This document shows positions 11,700-24,900 of a stretch of 64,000 nt of DNA, piece after piece. The notes beneath the pieces were generated by a model. The model worked only from the letters and a program-made list of their open reading frames with translations, was not told the DNA's origin and searched no databases. Positions within the stretch are counted from its first letter, which is position 1. The number at the start of each line of letters is the position of its first letter. The stretch lies in assembly GCA_905221605.1 (NCBI GenBank), contig CAJNDS010001668.1, positions 592,276 to 656,275 on the forward strand, written 5' to 3'. Origin of the DNA: Symbiodinium natans. Its lineage: Eukaryota; Sar; Dinophyceae; Suessiales; Symbiodiniaceae. The translations under genes and the position numbers were made by a program.

Positions 11700-13755
11700 G
11701 TCTCTGGGAAAGTAAACGCTGATCCCTTCCAAACCCGAAGCCCCAGATCCTGGGCTCTAATCCTACACCATGTTCCAAGCAACAGACCCCAGAAACCTAA
11801 AGCATGCCTTACCCCAAACCCTGCACCATGAACCCTCAACCCAAACCCCTAAGCCCCAAACCCTAAACCCTCAACCCCAACCCCCAAACCCCATCCCCCC
11901 CCAGCCTGACCCCCAGACCTCACAACCAGGACCTCAAACCCTAAACCCTAAACCCTACACCCTAAACCCTAAACCCCCACCCTAAACCCTAAACCCTAGA
12001 TCCCCACACCGACCAGGCCGGGCGCCGGCCGCTCCGGCGAAGGCGGCGTGTTTTGTGCAACGGGCTCTTTGGGTTCGGGATTAGGGTTTAGGGTTTAGGG
12101 TTCAGGGTTCAGGGTTTATTGGGCCCAGTTTATGCGCCTCCCAATGAGCCCCTTTTCCTGACTAAACCCTACGCGCTCCGGGGTTCAGGGTTTCGGGTTT
12201 CGATTTAGGGTTTAGGTTTTAGGGTTTAGGGTTTCAGGTTCAGGGCTTAGGGGGAGTAGGGCGCAGGGGCTTGGAGATAGCTAGGACGGCTGAAAGCAGG
12301 ACTGTCAACCCTGCAAACAAGCCTGGACTGGAAGGCCAAATCCAACAACCCCAATCCCTATAAACCCCAATCCCTATAAACCCTAAACCCTAAACCCTAA
12401 CCCCAAAACCTTCAAGAAGTCGGAGGTCGGTCTCAGGGCCATCACGGATCCCTACAGGACTATGTTTCCGTTTGGGTTTGGGGTTTAGGGTTTAGGGTTT
12501 AGGGTTTAGGGTTTAGGGTTTAGGGTTTCCGCGACACGTGGCGCGGCTGGCAGGTGATCCCGAAATACGCGCACGGTTCAGGTTTGCGCTTTTGGCTTTT
12601 AGGGCTTTCATTTAGGCTTTTGGGGGTTTTAGTGTTTAGGGTTTCGTTTTAGGTTTTAGGTTTTAGGTTTTAGGGCGCTGAGCTCTTAAATCCTGATCGC
12701 CTAATCGCCTCTCTTGGGTCAGGCTGGCGGGGGATGTAGCGCGGTGTTGCGCTCTTCGCCCTGGTGCAGATCCGAAACGCGCCCCGTTTTGGGAAAGTTC
12801 GGATTCTGGGGTTTTGTGTTCAGGGTTCAGGGTTTATGGTGTTGGAGGGTTTAAGGCTTGTGGGTTTATAACCCTACACCCTCAACCCTAAACCCTAAAC
12901 TCTAGAGAAACTCTGCTGGGGCTTGTGGGGTTGAGGTTTCAGGGCTTCAGGGTTTAGGCACTTCGCATCGTAGTCTTTCGGGTTGAGGGGTCGGGGCTGG
13001 GGGCCTATTGGCATGTTCTAAAAACCCTAAACCTTCGACCCTAAATGGTAGGGTTTAGGGTTTAGGATGTAGGGCTTAGGGTTTGGGGTTTTGGGTTTCG
13101 GGTTTAGGGTTTAGGGGTTTAGGGTTTAGGGTTTAGGGACACAGACTTCGGCGTCCTCTAATGGGCCCTAGACCCTTAAAGCCTGAAACCCTGAAACCTT
13201 CAAAACCCTAACCCTAAACCCTAAACCCTAAACCCTCAACCCTAAACCCTCGGACAACCCTGCAGGGTGTGTTGCATCTTTAGTCTTCCCTTGGCCCAGC
13301 CACGTTTTTAGGGTTTCGGTTTGACTCATGCACCTGACTTGGACCTGGCGACTGCAACGCTACTGTGGCCCTGTATAACCACTATATATACCTTGTTTCG
13401 TCCCTATATACATAAGTAGCCCTTCCCTAAATAACCCACATATATATACACACACACCTTATATAGTCCCTTTCTACCTACAGAAGTCGCCCCTAACTAA
13501 CCCTTAAAGAACCCCTGAGGTCCCTTGTAAGGGCCCCTCCTTCAGTCCAAGGCTACTGTTGCTCTCTGGACCAGACATGCGGTAATTCGCTCCAAGTTTT
13601 AAAACGTCGATGTGCGGGCTGCTTGGAGTTTTGGGTTCAGGCTGAGAGAAGGCTTCGGATGCAGAGTTCAGGATGGCTTTCGCAATGATGCGTAGTAGAA
13701 TTCGCATCTGGGTCAAAGAAGTAGAGATTGCTTAGGGGCCCTTATTCCTTTTTCA
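11700..13755. repeat. Telomere-like mosaic with small unique islands
   Basis: Telomere-like blocks alternate with islands. Islands at 12418-12471 (contains SEVGLRAITDPYRTMF) and 12531-12587 (contains WQVIPKYAHG) are coding-like, with AG/GT-type edges. The AT-rich stretch at 13380-13500 has TATATA runs but no gene that I can support. Confidence 0.6.
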
Positions 13756-13914
13756 GCAAGGGGCTTGCTGGGAAACCCAGCTGCTGTGTACCGATCGGAG
13801 CCCGCACAGTTTCACTCGTCGGCGCCCATCATCCTTGCTGAAGAACAGGCAAGGAAGGCATGGCGCATGACGAAAATTCTGGAGGGGCAGCGGCTGAAAC
13901 CCTTCAAGGCCTGA
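13756..13914 (+). CDS. Possible terminal exon with stop, product unknown
   Basis: The frame is open to TGA at 13912-13914. It contains SSAPIILAEEQARKAWRM and ILEGQRLKPFKA, a credible charged C-terminal end. It lies upstream of the recognisable E1 exons and may end a separate gene. Not recognised. Confidence 0.35.
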   Translation, partial: ARGLLGNPAAVYRSEPAQFHSSAPIILAEEQARKAWRMTKILEGQRLKPFKA

Positions 13915-13929
13915 AGATTGCAGCTCTTG

Positions 13930-14085
13930 CATGAAACACCCTAAACCCTAAACCCTAAGCCCTAAACCCTAAACCCTATAAACCCTAAACAGAGATGTCC
14001 AACCGCTGCTCCCATGCATCCTGCACATGGTGCCGTCGGCTTTGCCACCAGTTTGCTTCAAGCATGAACCCTTCAATCCTAAACC

Positions 14086-14117
<32 letters not shown>

Positions 14118-15929
14118 ACCCTGAACCCTGAACCCTGAACCCTAAACCCTAAATCCTAATCCCAAAGCTTGAACTCCCTTTGAACTCCAAACTCACGGGG
14201 CTTCCCAAGGCTTGGCCCAAGCGGTCTTTAGGGGGTTCAGGGTTTCACTCCTTACGACTTTGGGTCTTTGATTCTTGGTTGGGTGTGGGCAAGGTTCGAG
14301 AATCCTACGAGCCCTATTTTCGGAAACTCCCCCTATATATGGCTTGAGGCGAACCCGTGTCAAAGGGGGGTTTAGGGGGTTAAGTTCCCGGTTCAGGGGC
14401 TTAGGATGGCTGGGCAGAGGTTCAGGGTTTAGGTTTAGGGTTTAGGGTTTAGGGTTTAGGGTTTAGGGTTTAGGGTTAGGGGTTAGGGGTTGAGGGTTCG
14501 GGGGTCTGAGGGTTCCAGGTCCCAGGTGTGTCTTTATAGCTCGGTACGCCGTGTGCACTCTACTGCAGACCCTAAACCCTGCACCCTAAACCCCAAACCC
14601 CGCAACTTGGCGGCAAATGCCCACGGCTCTCGTTGATCTCCAGCGCAGGGTCGGCGAACCTTAAACCACACCGCCCTAAAACCCGAAACCACTATAAACG
14701 ATAGCCCACACAAGCCCCTAAACCCTACACCATCTTCCCCCAAACCCTCCACCTTGAACCACAGGCCATAGCACTGAATCCCCAAACATGCGATCACGCA
14801 CCCGATGCTGCTACTGCCGTGTGAGCGTATACCTTTGTGCAAAACCACCCTAAACCACAAAACAAAGTACCCTACGCGGCTCTAGAACCCCTGTTGCCTT
14901 TTTGCGGATTCATTCGGAAACTTCTGATAGAATTGGTCCTTTTTCCGTGGTTCCTATCATCAAAAGAGCCTTAAGCTTACAGCACCCAGAATCATCCTGA
15001 ACCCAGAACCCTGAACCTCAAACCCTAAACCCGAAACCCTAAACCCCAAACCCTAAACCCTAAACTTCCTGAACCCTTCAGGGTTCCTTGAGGCCGCAAG
15101 GCCAGGCCCCTGTGCTGGATGTAGCTCGATGTAGCTCGTTAAAGTGCGCCGAAGACAGCTCGCCGGCCAGGAAGAAGCCCGAAAGACCGGTCTAGGGTTT
15201 AGGGTTTAGAGTTTAGGGTTTAGGGTTTAGGGTTTAGGGTTTAGGGTTTAGTCGTGTTTAGGGTTTGGGTTTGTCGGTGAAGAGTTAGGGGCTTCAGGGT
15301 TTAGCTGTATTCCATGAATGCTGGAAGGGGTCTTTGGATTTTAGGGTGTGGAGTTTGAGATTTCAGAGTTGAAGTTATTTCGCCTTCATTGTTGCAAGGC
15401 TTGAAGGCTTCGGGCTTCGGGAAACACTACAGACGTTGCACATTCATCTAGGACCCGAAGTCATCAGGCCCTTGTTCCCTTCATGTAGGGCTTAGGCTTT
15501 AGGGTTTAGGGTTTAGGGTTTGGGGTTAGGGTTCAGGGTTTAGGGCTTAGGTTCCCTTACAACCGAGAAGGGTACCCTCTGCAATCCGAAACTCTGTGAA
15601 GCCGGTTTGATCAAGTTTGCCTGGCTGGTAGCTTACAGCCACTAGGACCCAAAGCAGGCCCTTATTCCCGTATTTCGGGGTTTAGGTGCCCTTATAAGCC
15701 CCTCTACTGGGCTTTGGAGTACTATACTTTATTACTTTTTTGGTTTTGGGTTCCCATTATAGCTACTTATACCTAACAAGTGTATACTTTTTTTTCTGGG
15801 TCTACTCCAGAGGTAGGTCTAACGCTTGCCCTTGCGGATTGAGGTTTGAGGTTTTCAAAACAAGGGCCCCCAAATACACGGCGGCTTCAAGACCCCAAAG
15901 TCCGGACCTCAACCCTCCCTTGCTTGCAG
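13930..15929. repeat. Telomere-like mosaic upstream of the first recognised E1 exon
   Basis: C-strand blocks lie at 13939-13990, 14070-14160 and 15000-15065; G-strand blocks at 14425-14490, 15190-15255 and 15480-15550. Exons for the N-terminal two thirds of an AceE-type E1 would be expected here or further upstream. I searched for its usual landmarks in all + frames and did not find them. Confidence 0.6.
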
Positions 15930-15992
15930 GCTCCCGATGGGCAGATCCTGCAGGAGGGCATTAGCGAAGCGGGTGCACTGTGCACGTGGATT
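15930..15992 (+). CDS. aceE: E1 exon a
   Basis: Acceptor TTGCAG, then APDGQILQEGISEAG and ALCTWI, matching the GQILQEGI..G..CSW block of AceE. Ending at ATT with a GC donor (GCGAGG) gives exact family spacing to the next exon. Confidence 0.9.
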
Positions 15993-18900
15993 GCGAGGGC
16001 CTCACTTGGAGATGAAGGGTACTTATAACCCATGAGAACTGTACTTACATAAGCCCCCTCAGGCCCCTAAGTAGGTTATAAGTACTAAGTAGGTTATAAG
16101 TAGATTTATGGTTGTGGTTATAAGTGCCCATGAACCTCCAGGCACACTTTCGTTCACCGGGACCCTTCAACCCGAAACCTCGAAGCACAAAGCCACAAGC
16201 CCCACAGCAAGGGCGTAGTTCAAGTGTGGCGGCCGGTGACGTTTCCAGGTTTCGTTGCTTGAGATGTACTAAGTCACCTTTTGCCCTCAGCTGCCTCGTA
16301 AACCCCTAAACCCCTAAACCCTAAACCCTAAACCCTAAACCCTAAACCCTAGGTGTTTTGCCAAGATGATGTTAATCCCCCGAAGCCCTGAAGAATGAGT
16401 CGGTGAAATCTGCATCTCTATTCTTCTACCCATGGTCATATGGAAGGTTCCCTAAACTCGGTTCCTGTCACAATACAGACCCTTACATCTAAAGGCACTA
16501 CCAAAATAGCGACAATAGCAAGAACAATAATGTTCACAACTGCGTAGCCAAAAGATCGTAACACATAGCATATAGTCCCTAAAGAGCCTGCGCATGCTCC
16601 TTCTCTCAAGGCTGCTGGCACCTCCTACTCCTCCCAGCAGGTGCCGGGATCGCTTTGGATCCTGTTATATATATATATATATATATATGTATTGTGTGTG
16701 TGTGTGTGTGTGTTTGTTTTTGGATCTTGTTTAAATGTATTTTGGGTTTTAGGTTTTTGGGGCGTTTAGGGTTTTACGTTTAGGGTTTGTAGGGACTTTG
16801 GCTTCTGGGCTTAGGGTGCACTCAATCAACGAACGCAGCTACGACCTCGGCAGCTGTCTTCATGTGCAGAAGACGGCTCGGGGGTATGGAAAAGCCTAAG
16901 CTGCAGGTCCTGATCCAGGGGCCTGAAGAATTAGGGTTCTGGGGGGGCTCTTATAGTAGAGTTACAAAGGGACCACAAGGGAGTACTATTAGAAATTAAC
17001 CCCCTACATTATACAAGCTGTTCTCTCGGCCCGGAGACCCCTAAGTTCCAAACCTTAAAGTCCATTTGGGGTTTAGGGTTTAGGGTTTGGGGTTTGGGGT
17101 TTAGGGTTAGGGTTTAGGGTTTAGGGTTTAGGGCTTAGGGTTTAGGGCTTAGGGTTTAGGGCTTAGGGTTTAGGGTTTAGGGTTTAGGGTTTCGGGTTTA
17201 ATTAGGGTTTAGGGTTTAGGGTTTTTGGGTTTGCCCACCTCACGCAAACCCCGCCATCAACAAAAACCTTGAACATCTAGCTTCAAGCCGCTTCGAGCAG
17301 CGCTCTCCAGGGTTTAGGGGTCTAGGGTGTTGAGGGTTTATTGTTCGGGTTTAGGCCGAATCCCTAGGCTTTATAGGCTTCAACCCCCACGACAGTTGAG
17401 CCAAAAGAGAACTCAAGCCTTAACAACAGCCAAAGCCCAACCCCAGCGGTGCGGCCTTGGCCCTTCCGAAACCTAGACCCCAAACTGGGGATGTGCCCTG
17501 TTATACTAATAGGGACTATCATAGGGGGTACTAGAATCTCTATGTAGGACTGCTAGAAGAAGGGGGAACATCCCAACCCTAAACCCTAAACCCTAAACCC
17601 TAAACCCTAAACCCTAAACCCTAAACCCTAAACCCTAAACCCTAAACCCTAAACCCTAAACCCTAAACCCTAAACCCTAAACAATCCTAAACCCTAAACC
17701 CTACACCCTAAACCCTAAACCCTAAAGCCTAAAGCCTAAACCCTAAACCCTAAACCCTAAACCGTACACCGCAGTGCCCGACGATGCCGTTCTTCATCTA
17801 CTACTCCATGTTCGGCTTTCAGCGGGTCGGAGACATCATCTGGCAGGCCATTTTGCAGTTTAGGGTTCAGGGTTCCTGTTCGGCGTTGAGGATGGGAAGG
17901 CTTCTGGTATCCTTAAAATCCCCCATAATGGCCGTTTTGAAGGGGGCTTTTCCATGCTCGGACTATCAAGTCGAAAGGGCCTTGCGGTGTTTTGAACTTG
18001 GACAGGAAGAGGCTAAACCCCAAACCCGATGTATAGTATAGCGCACATCCGGGAGGGGTAGGCTCTACCGAGTAACCCTAAACCCTAAACCCTAAACTCC
18101 ACATGAAGGTTGTTGTGAAGTTGTGAGCTCGTTTTGGGTCTCTACTACGCAGGGGCAGGTTTGAACATATGTCATAGTTTTGTTACCCTCAATACCTCTA
18201 CAGAACCCTTATAAAGCCATAAACCAAACCTACCACAGCATGGTCCATAATTTTCTTAGGTTTCGGGTTTAGGGTTTAGGGTTTAGGGTGTAGGGTTTAG
18301 GGTGTAGGGTGTAAGGTGTATATAGGTTTTGCCGGGGTTTGGGAACTGGATCGTGAGGTTGACTGTTGACTCCTCGGGGCGTTCCCTCTTTGGATGGCTC
18401 ATGAGGGGGCGGGCCTACTAACTCATCACCCTCAACCGCAAAACCCTAAACCCGAAAACTTGCAGTCTAGCATAGATGCCCTAAACCCTAAACCCTAAAC
18501 CCTAAACCCTAAACCCTGTAAACCCTAAACCCGAAACCCTAAACCCTAAACCCTAAACTCTACACCCTTCGTGTAAGGTGGTAGACTGGGCCATGCTTTG
18601 CATGAACTCTATCTTCTTTTGTAACCCGCAACTTCGATCTTGCTCCCTTGTTCGACATTTTCCTCCCGGTCTTCTGCTTGAACCCTCAACCGTAACTGCC
18701 AAACCCGAAGCCCTGAAGCCTAAAGCCTGAACCCTACACCCACATCCACCCCAAACCCCCAACTTCAAACCCTAAGCCAAACTGGGATGGCAAGCCTAAA
18801 CCCTTAATCCTTGTCCCTAAACCCTTAACCCTTGAGCCTAAACCCTGAATCCTTGTCCCTAAACCCTTAACCCTTGAGCCTAAACCCTTAACCCTTGACC

Positions 18901-21900
18901 CTAAACCCTAATCCAATTTTTTCAAAGCCCCAAACTCCCATTCCTAATTCCAAGAAGCTCTCATGGACCCGCAAAGCCCCTGAAATTCCCAAAACCTCAA
19001 AGTCCCAAACCCTAAGCCAAGGGGTGTAGAGGGTTTAGGGTTAGGGTTTAGGGTTTAGGGTTTAGGGTTTAGGGTTTAGGGTTTAGGGTTTAGGGTTTAG
19101 GGTTTAGGGTTTAGGGTTTAGGGTTTAGGGTTTAGGGTTTAGGGTTTAGGGTTTAGGGTTTAGGGTTTAGGGTTTCAACCCGTAAGCCTCCAGCCGGCCT
19201 CTAGGCTGCTGACGCCCGCGCGCGAGGCTTCCTCTTGGGTGCCACGGCCGGGCGCAGCCCGGCTTGGATTTACTTCGGGGCGGTTGAGGGTTGTAAGGTT
19301 TGGGGTTTAGGGTTTAGGGTTTAGGGTTGAGGGCTTATGGTTTAGGGTTTAGGGTTAGGGTTTAGGGTTGAGGGTTTAGGGTTGCTTGGTGGTGTTTGGC
19401 CTCCTGGGTTGAGCCCTGAACCCAGGGTTTAGGCCTGAGCCCTGACATAATCCCCATCCTCTCCTAAGCCCTAAACCGTAAACCCTAAGCCCCACAGCCC
19501 TAGAGAGGTGAATCCTACTTCCTGTCCCATCGCCAACAATGAGCCCTCAAGCCCACCCGCAAAAAAACCCTCCGAAATCGCACAACCACTTCCCTGGACA
19601 TTCAACTCACGAGACAGGGGCCACATTTCCTTCTGGCACATCTGTTTGGTAGGTCGTTCCTGAAATTCTCCTTGCGCAGTCCCTCCAGAAACCCCCTCCC
19701 TTGTACGTACTAACAGTCCTTAACAGGAATCATAATCGGGGTGCTATAATCCCTATTGAGGACTGTTAGTTCTCGGGGGAACATCCCAACCCCTTCCCTT
19801 TTTTGTAGTAAGATCTTCCCGGCGTCCTACCTGACAACTCCCCTCCCGAAGCTGCCGTTGCCTTCCGTTAACTCTTGAAGCAAGGCACAACGCTGAATGG
19901 TGAGGGCCTTCAGCACCAGGCGCAGTGGGGGTTCTGGGGGGTTGGGGTTTAGGGTTTAGGGTTTAGGGTTGAGGGTTGAGGGTTTAGGGTTTAGGGTTTA
20001 GGGTTTAGGGTTTAGGGTTTAGGGTTTAGGGTTTAGGGTTTCGGGGGGTAGGGGGGTGCGCTGCCGCTGAAGATCTAGAACTTGAGGGTAGTTTCATGGG
20101 CCCTTAATATGGCCCCGAACCTCCTTCGAAGGGCTCTGATGTATGGGCCCTTAGTTGTGTAGGGTATATAGGGGGTTTGCAAGGTGTACCCTTTTAAGGG
20201 CCCATACTAAGGGAAACCACCCAAGATTAGAACTGGGTGGCTCAGGGTGTGTTTCAGAATGTCAGGAACTCGGATCAGGGTGCGGGGACGAGCTCTCTAA
20301 TCCTTGAACCCCCTAGACACTCAACCCTGAACTGCGTTTGGAGGTTTTAGGGAACTGCATCTCAAGCCCCCACTTTGCGGCAGCCTGAGAGGAATACTGG
20401 CACTCTGAGCCCCGAAGGCAGCTCCGCCGGCCCAGTTCAGTAGGGCTTCTGGCTTAGTTTGAGTGCCGAGTGCCGCATTCCTGTAGACCCGAGACCCAGA
20501 ATCCTAGATCCAGAGCCCTTGTCGCCCTGGATCCTAAAGTCTACCCGGGCCCAGAGTGGGCCCTGATTCGTTTATTCAGGGTTTAGGTTCCCCAAAAAGC
20601 CCACAAAAACCAAAAAGGACACCCCTTTTTTATTCCTAGGGTACTCTTGGGTCTAGCCCTAAACCCTAAACCTTAAACCCTATAAACCCTGAACCCTATA
20701 TAAACCAAAAAACTCTAAACCCCCCAAACCCTCATCCAACCAGGATGGTCACTCCTTGCTCATGGGCCTGACCAATCCTGCTGTTATTGGCCGGGTGCCC
20801 GGACGGCGTCCCTGAGAACGCGGGGTTGAGTTGAAGGTTTAGGGTTTAGGGTTTGGGGTTTGGGGTTTAGGGTTTAGGGTTTAGGGTTTAGGATTTTCTT
20901 GGGTTTGTCGGTTTAAGGACGGAGCGTTTAGGGCCTAGGCTTCCTAATGACCCGGTGGTCATGCCTAGATCTGACAAGCAGTCAGCGAGCGGGCTGGGAT
21001 TTGGTATATAGGTCTCAAGCCCAAATCCTGGCCCTTCCCCTCCTCACACCCCCCGAAACCCCAAACCCTAAACCCTAAACCCTAGACCCTAAACCCTAAA
21101 CCCTAAACCCTAAACCCCACACCCCACACCCCAAACCCCAAACCCTAAACCCCAAACCCCAAACCCCAAACCCTAAACCCTAAACCCTAAACCCCAAACC
21201 CTAAACTCTCCCCCCGTCCCCTTCCCCCAAACTCAATCTTCGCTCGCCTCGCTGCGAGGCTGGGATCCGGCCTTCGCCTACGAGGCCGGGGCCTCGCAAG
21301 TCGTGCAAGAGGGTACAGGAGGGTTTAGGGTTTAGGGTTTAGGGTTTAGGGTTTAGGGTTTAGGGTTTAGGGTTTAGGGTTTAGGGTCTGGGGTTTAGGC
21401 TTTAGGGTGCAAGGTTTAGAGTTTAGGGTTTAAGTTTAGGGTTTGGGGTTTTAGCTTAGGGTTTAGGGTTTGGGTTTTGGTGGGTCAAAGGGTTTAGGGC
21501 TTCGGGGTTTCGGATAGCCGGTTTAAGAATGTAGTGTTAAGCTCCTACTGCCTACAATGAACCCCCCAACCCTTGATGGGTTCAAGCGGACCGGGGGGGG
21601 GGGGGGGGAGGGGTGGGGCTAAACCCTCAACCCTAAACCTTAACCCCTAAACCCTAAACCCTCAACCCAAAGCCTCTAGTTGCAGAGGGTTCGGTTTTCG
21701 GGCTTGTTTGACAGGTTGGTGCCCTAAAGCCTTCTTGGAGGTGCATGGGTTCTTATAACCACAATTCTAAATCTACTTCTAACCGACTCAGGGGGACTTA
21801 GGGGGCTTATACAGTTATAATTGGGGTTATAACCCTAAACCCTAACCCCCAAACCCAAAATCCTAAACCCTAAACCCTAAACCCTAAACCCTAAATTCGG

Positions 21901-24900
21901 GGTTATAAGTACCCTTATGCCTCCAAGTTGAGGTGTCTTACATCATCGAGCACGGCATCCAGGAGATGTGGGGCAAAGACAAGGCGCCCCTTCCGAAGCC
22001 TAAACCCTAAACCCTAAACCCTAAACCCTAAACCCTAAACCCTAAACCCTAAACCCTAAACCCTAAGCCCTAAACCCTAAGCCCTAAACCTGAACCCTAA
22101 GAGTCCTTAAGAGAGAGTATTTGGGTTTGAAGCCTACGGGAGGCTTGTGGAATGGGGATGAGGGCTTCGGGGTTCATTTGGGTTTGGGGTTTACGGTTTA
22201 GGGTCTGGGGTTTAGGGTCTAGGGTTTAGGGCTTAGGGTCTAGGGTTTCGGGTTTCGGATTTAGGGTTTAGGGTTGAGGGTTTAGGAGAGAACGTACAAC
22301 AAGGCAGCGACCGCAAGCTCAACTCAGCCAGTGACAATGTCATCGGTCTCTTGCCGGCGCGCGCCCTCCCAGGCCCCAACTCCCCTAAACCCTAAACCCT
22401 AAACCTAAACCCTAAACCCTAAACCTTAAACCCTAAACCCTAAACCCTAAACCCTAAACCCTAAACCCTAGACTAATTACCCTCAACCCTAGACCTTAAA
22501 CCCTACGCAAACCTACTTCAAGGGAACAGCTTGCAGTGTGACATTCGCTCGATGGCACGAGGGCGTTCCGCAGTCTCAGTGGTATGCCAGGACCTCATCT
22601 TCTAGATCCCTCAAACCCCGAACCCTGTAAACCCTAGATCTCCTGTTAACTTCTGAATAAACCCTAAACCCTAAACCCTAAGCCCTAAACCCCAAGCCCT
22701 AAACCCTAAACCCCCCCCCCCCCCCCCCCTAAACCCTAAACCCGAAACTGCTCTTAGCTCTAAACCCGCAAGCCCTAAACGCCTGCAGCCTGAAACCCGG
22801 AACGAGGACCTCATCTACTACATCTCGCTGTACAACGAGCCCCTCGCTTGGGTTTAGGGTTTAGGGTTTAGGGTTTAAAGGGTTTAGGGTTTAGGGTTGA
22901 AGACGTAAAGCCAGGAAGCCCTGAGACAGGACAAGCGCCAAGGCCCACTGCAGCTGGGGGAGATTGGGACGTAGGGTTTAAAGTTTAGGGTTTGGGGTTT
23001 AGGGTTTAGGGTTTGGGATTTAGGGTTTGGGGTTTAGGGTTTAGGGTTTAGGGTTTAGGGTTCAGGGTTTAGGGTTTAGGGTAGGGTCAAGTGGCTTAGG
23101 GCTTGGGGTTTTGGGTCGGGTTTAGGGCTTAGGCTTCTCGCCGGGGCCTTAGGGGTTTTTCCTTCCCCAAACCCAAGCCCTAAACCGTTTAGGGTTTAGG
23201 GTTTAGGGTTGAGGCCTCAGGGCTTTGAGTTTTGTGGGGGTTCAACGGTCTTAGGGCTTTAGAGGTTGCATGTTTTAGGTTACTCAGGTTAAGCGGTTTT
23301 CGGGCTTTAGGGCTTTGGGAATAAGCGGGTTGAGGGTTGTAGGGCTTTAGGAGAAGGCGCTGCTGGGTCTAGGACTTAAGGATCAAACGGTTTTAGGGCT
23401 TCGTGTTTTCTTGGGTGGTTCAAAAGTAGGGTGTCGGGGTCTAGTGTTTAGGGTTTAGGGTCTAGGGTGTAGGGTTTAGGGTTTAGGGTTTAGGGTTTAG
23501 GGCTTCGCGGCTTCAGCTGCCGTAAGAAGATCCAGCTGAGAGGGCTGCTCAATTGGCCTGAGGACTCGGGCTTAAGGTTCAGGGTCCATGGGATCATTTA
23601 CCCAGAGACCCTAAACCCCATCATTAAGGAACATGTCCTTAAATGATAATGGGGCTTTTCTTAGATGGTTTAAGGCCTATTCCTGAACTAAGGGGTCTCG
23701 GAGTCTCTGGGTACTGGGTGCCCCGTACGACTGATATACGCTGCTTGGGGTATATGAACCATAAACCCTGTGGGGTTCATCTGGCCCTTAAGGCAGTTAG
23801 CAGTTAAGACTTAGCTCCGGCGGGGGGGCTTAGGGTTTAGGGTTTAGGGTTTAGGGTTTAGGGTTTAGGGTTTAGGGTTTAGGGCTATCCCATCCGCCAA
23901 AACTGCCACTGAGTCGCAGCCTGCCATGGCTCATATACTCGGGGCATGCAAGCCCTGAACCCCAAACCCTAAACCCTAAACCCTAAGCCCTAAACCCTAA
24001 ACCCTAAACCCTAAACCCTAAACCCTAAACCCTAAACCCTAAACCCTAAACACCAAACCCTCCCTTCCCCCCCTACTTATCAACTTCTCAACGGGGCCTC
24101 ACCCTAGGAACCATCCGATGCCGGCGATCCCATCAGATCCCAACACTAAAGAGCACCTCCTCAAGGCGAGCCGGGTGGTGAGGGGGGGGGGGTTAGGGTT
24201 TGGGGTTTGGGGTTCGGGGTTTAGGGTTTAGGGTTCAGGGTTTAGGGTTTAGGGTTTAGGAGTGGGGGAGGGGAGGGGAGGGGGAGGAAAGGGGAGAGTT
24301 TAGGGCTGAGTTGGGCTTAGGGTCCAGGGAGTTAGAGCTGGATTTCATGCTTTTGAGCTTTCAGGGTTTGGGCCGTCGTCAAGTGGTAGCCGCTGGGTCT
24401 TAAGAGATCGCAACTGCCCCCAGGGTCTCTACAAGTTCCGCGCGGCCAAAGACGGCATGGCACATACCGTCAGGCGCGGTTTCGGGTCTAAACCCTAAAC
24501 CCAAAACCCAAAACCCTAAGCCCTGAGCCCTGAGCCCTACTAGACTCCTGAACCCCCAACAGGCCCAAATCCTGGGTTTCCGAAATTAGGGGGTACCTTA
24601 TTGCGGCCAATATAAAGGAATCCTACTATTTGGGGTTCTGTATATGGGGGTCCCTTGTATACGTAGACCTCCCAAATCGTTTTCGTGAGAGCCTTTGCCC
24701 TGAACTGAAACCTACAGATCTCCATCAGATCTTTCTGCAATCAGGCGGTTTATAGGGTTTAGGGTTTAGGGTTTAGGGTTTAGGTTTAGGGTTTTAGGAC
24801 CTTTGGAAACCAATGAACCTTTGCCCTGTGTGCCTCTCTGAGGGGGAGGAGAAGCAGGACGTTCAATGGGTTCGCCATCAGCCAGGGCAGCGCCCCGTGT

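Noticed and set aside
11354-11839. ORFs of GLVW, GFGL or QTPN repeats
   Set aside because: A 12-bp repeat keeps all frames open; low complexity on both strands.
14293-14305. GGTTCGAGAATCC, resembling a tRNA box B
   Set aside because: Two-base insertion and no box A or stems nearby.
17395-17405. TTGAGCCAAAA, a reverse-strand match to 11 bases of the spliced leader
   Set aside because: No ORF or gene follows on that strand; too short alone.
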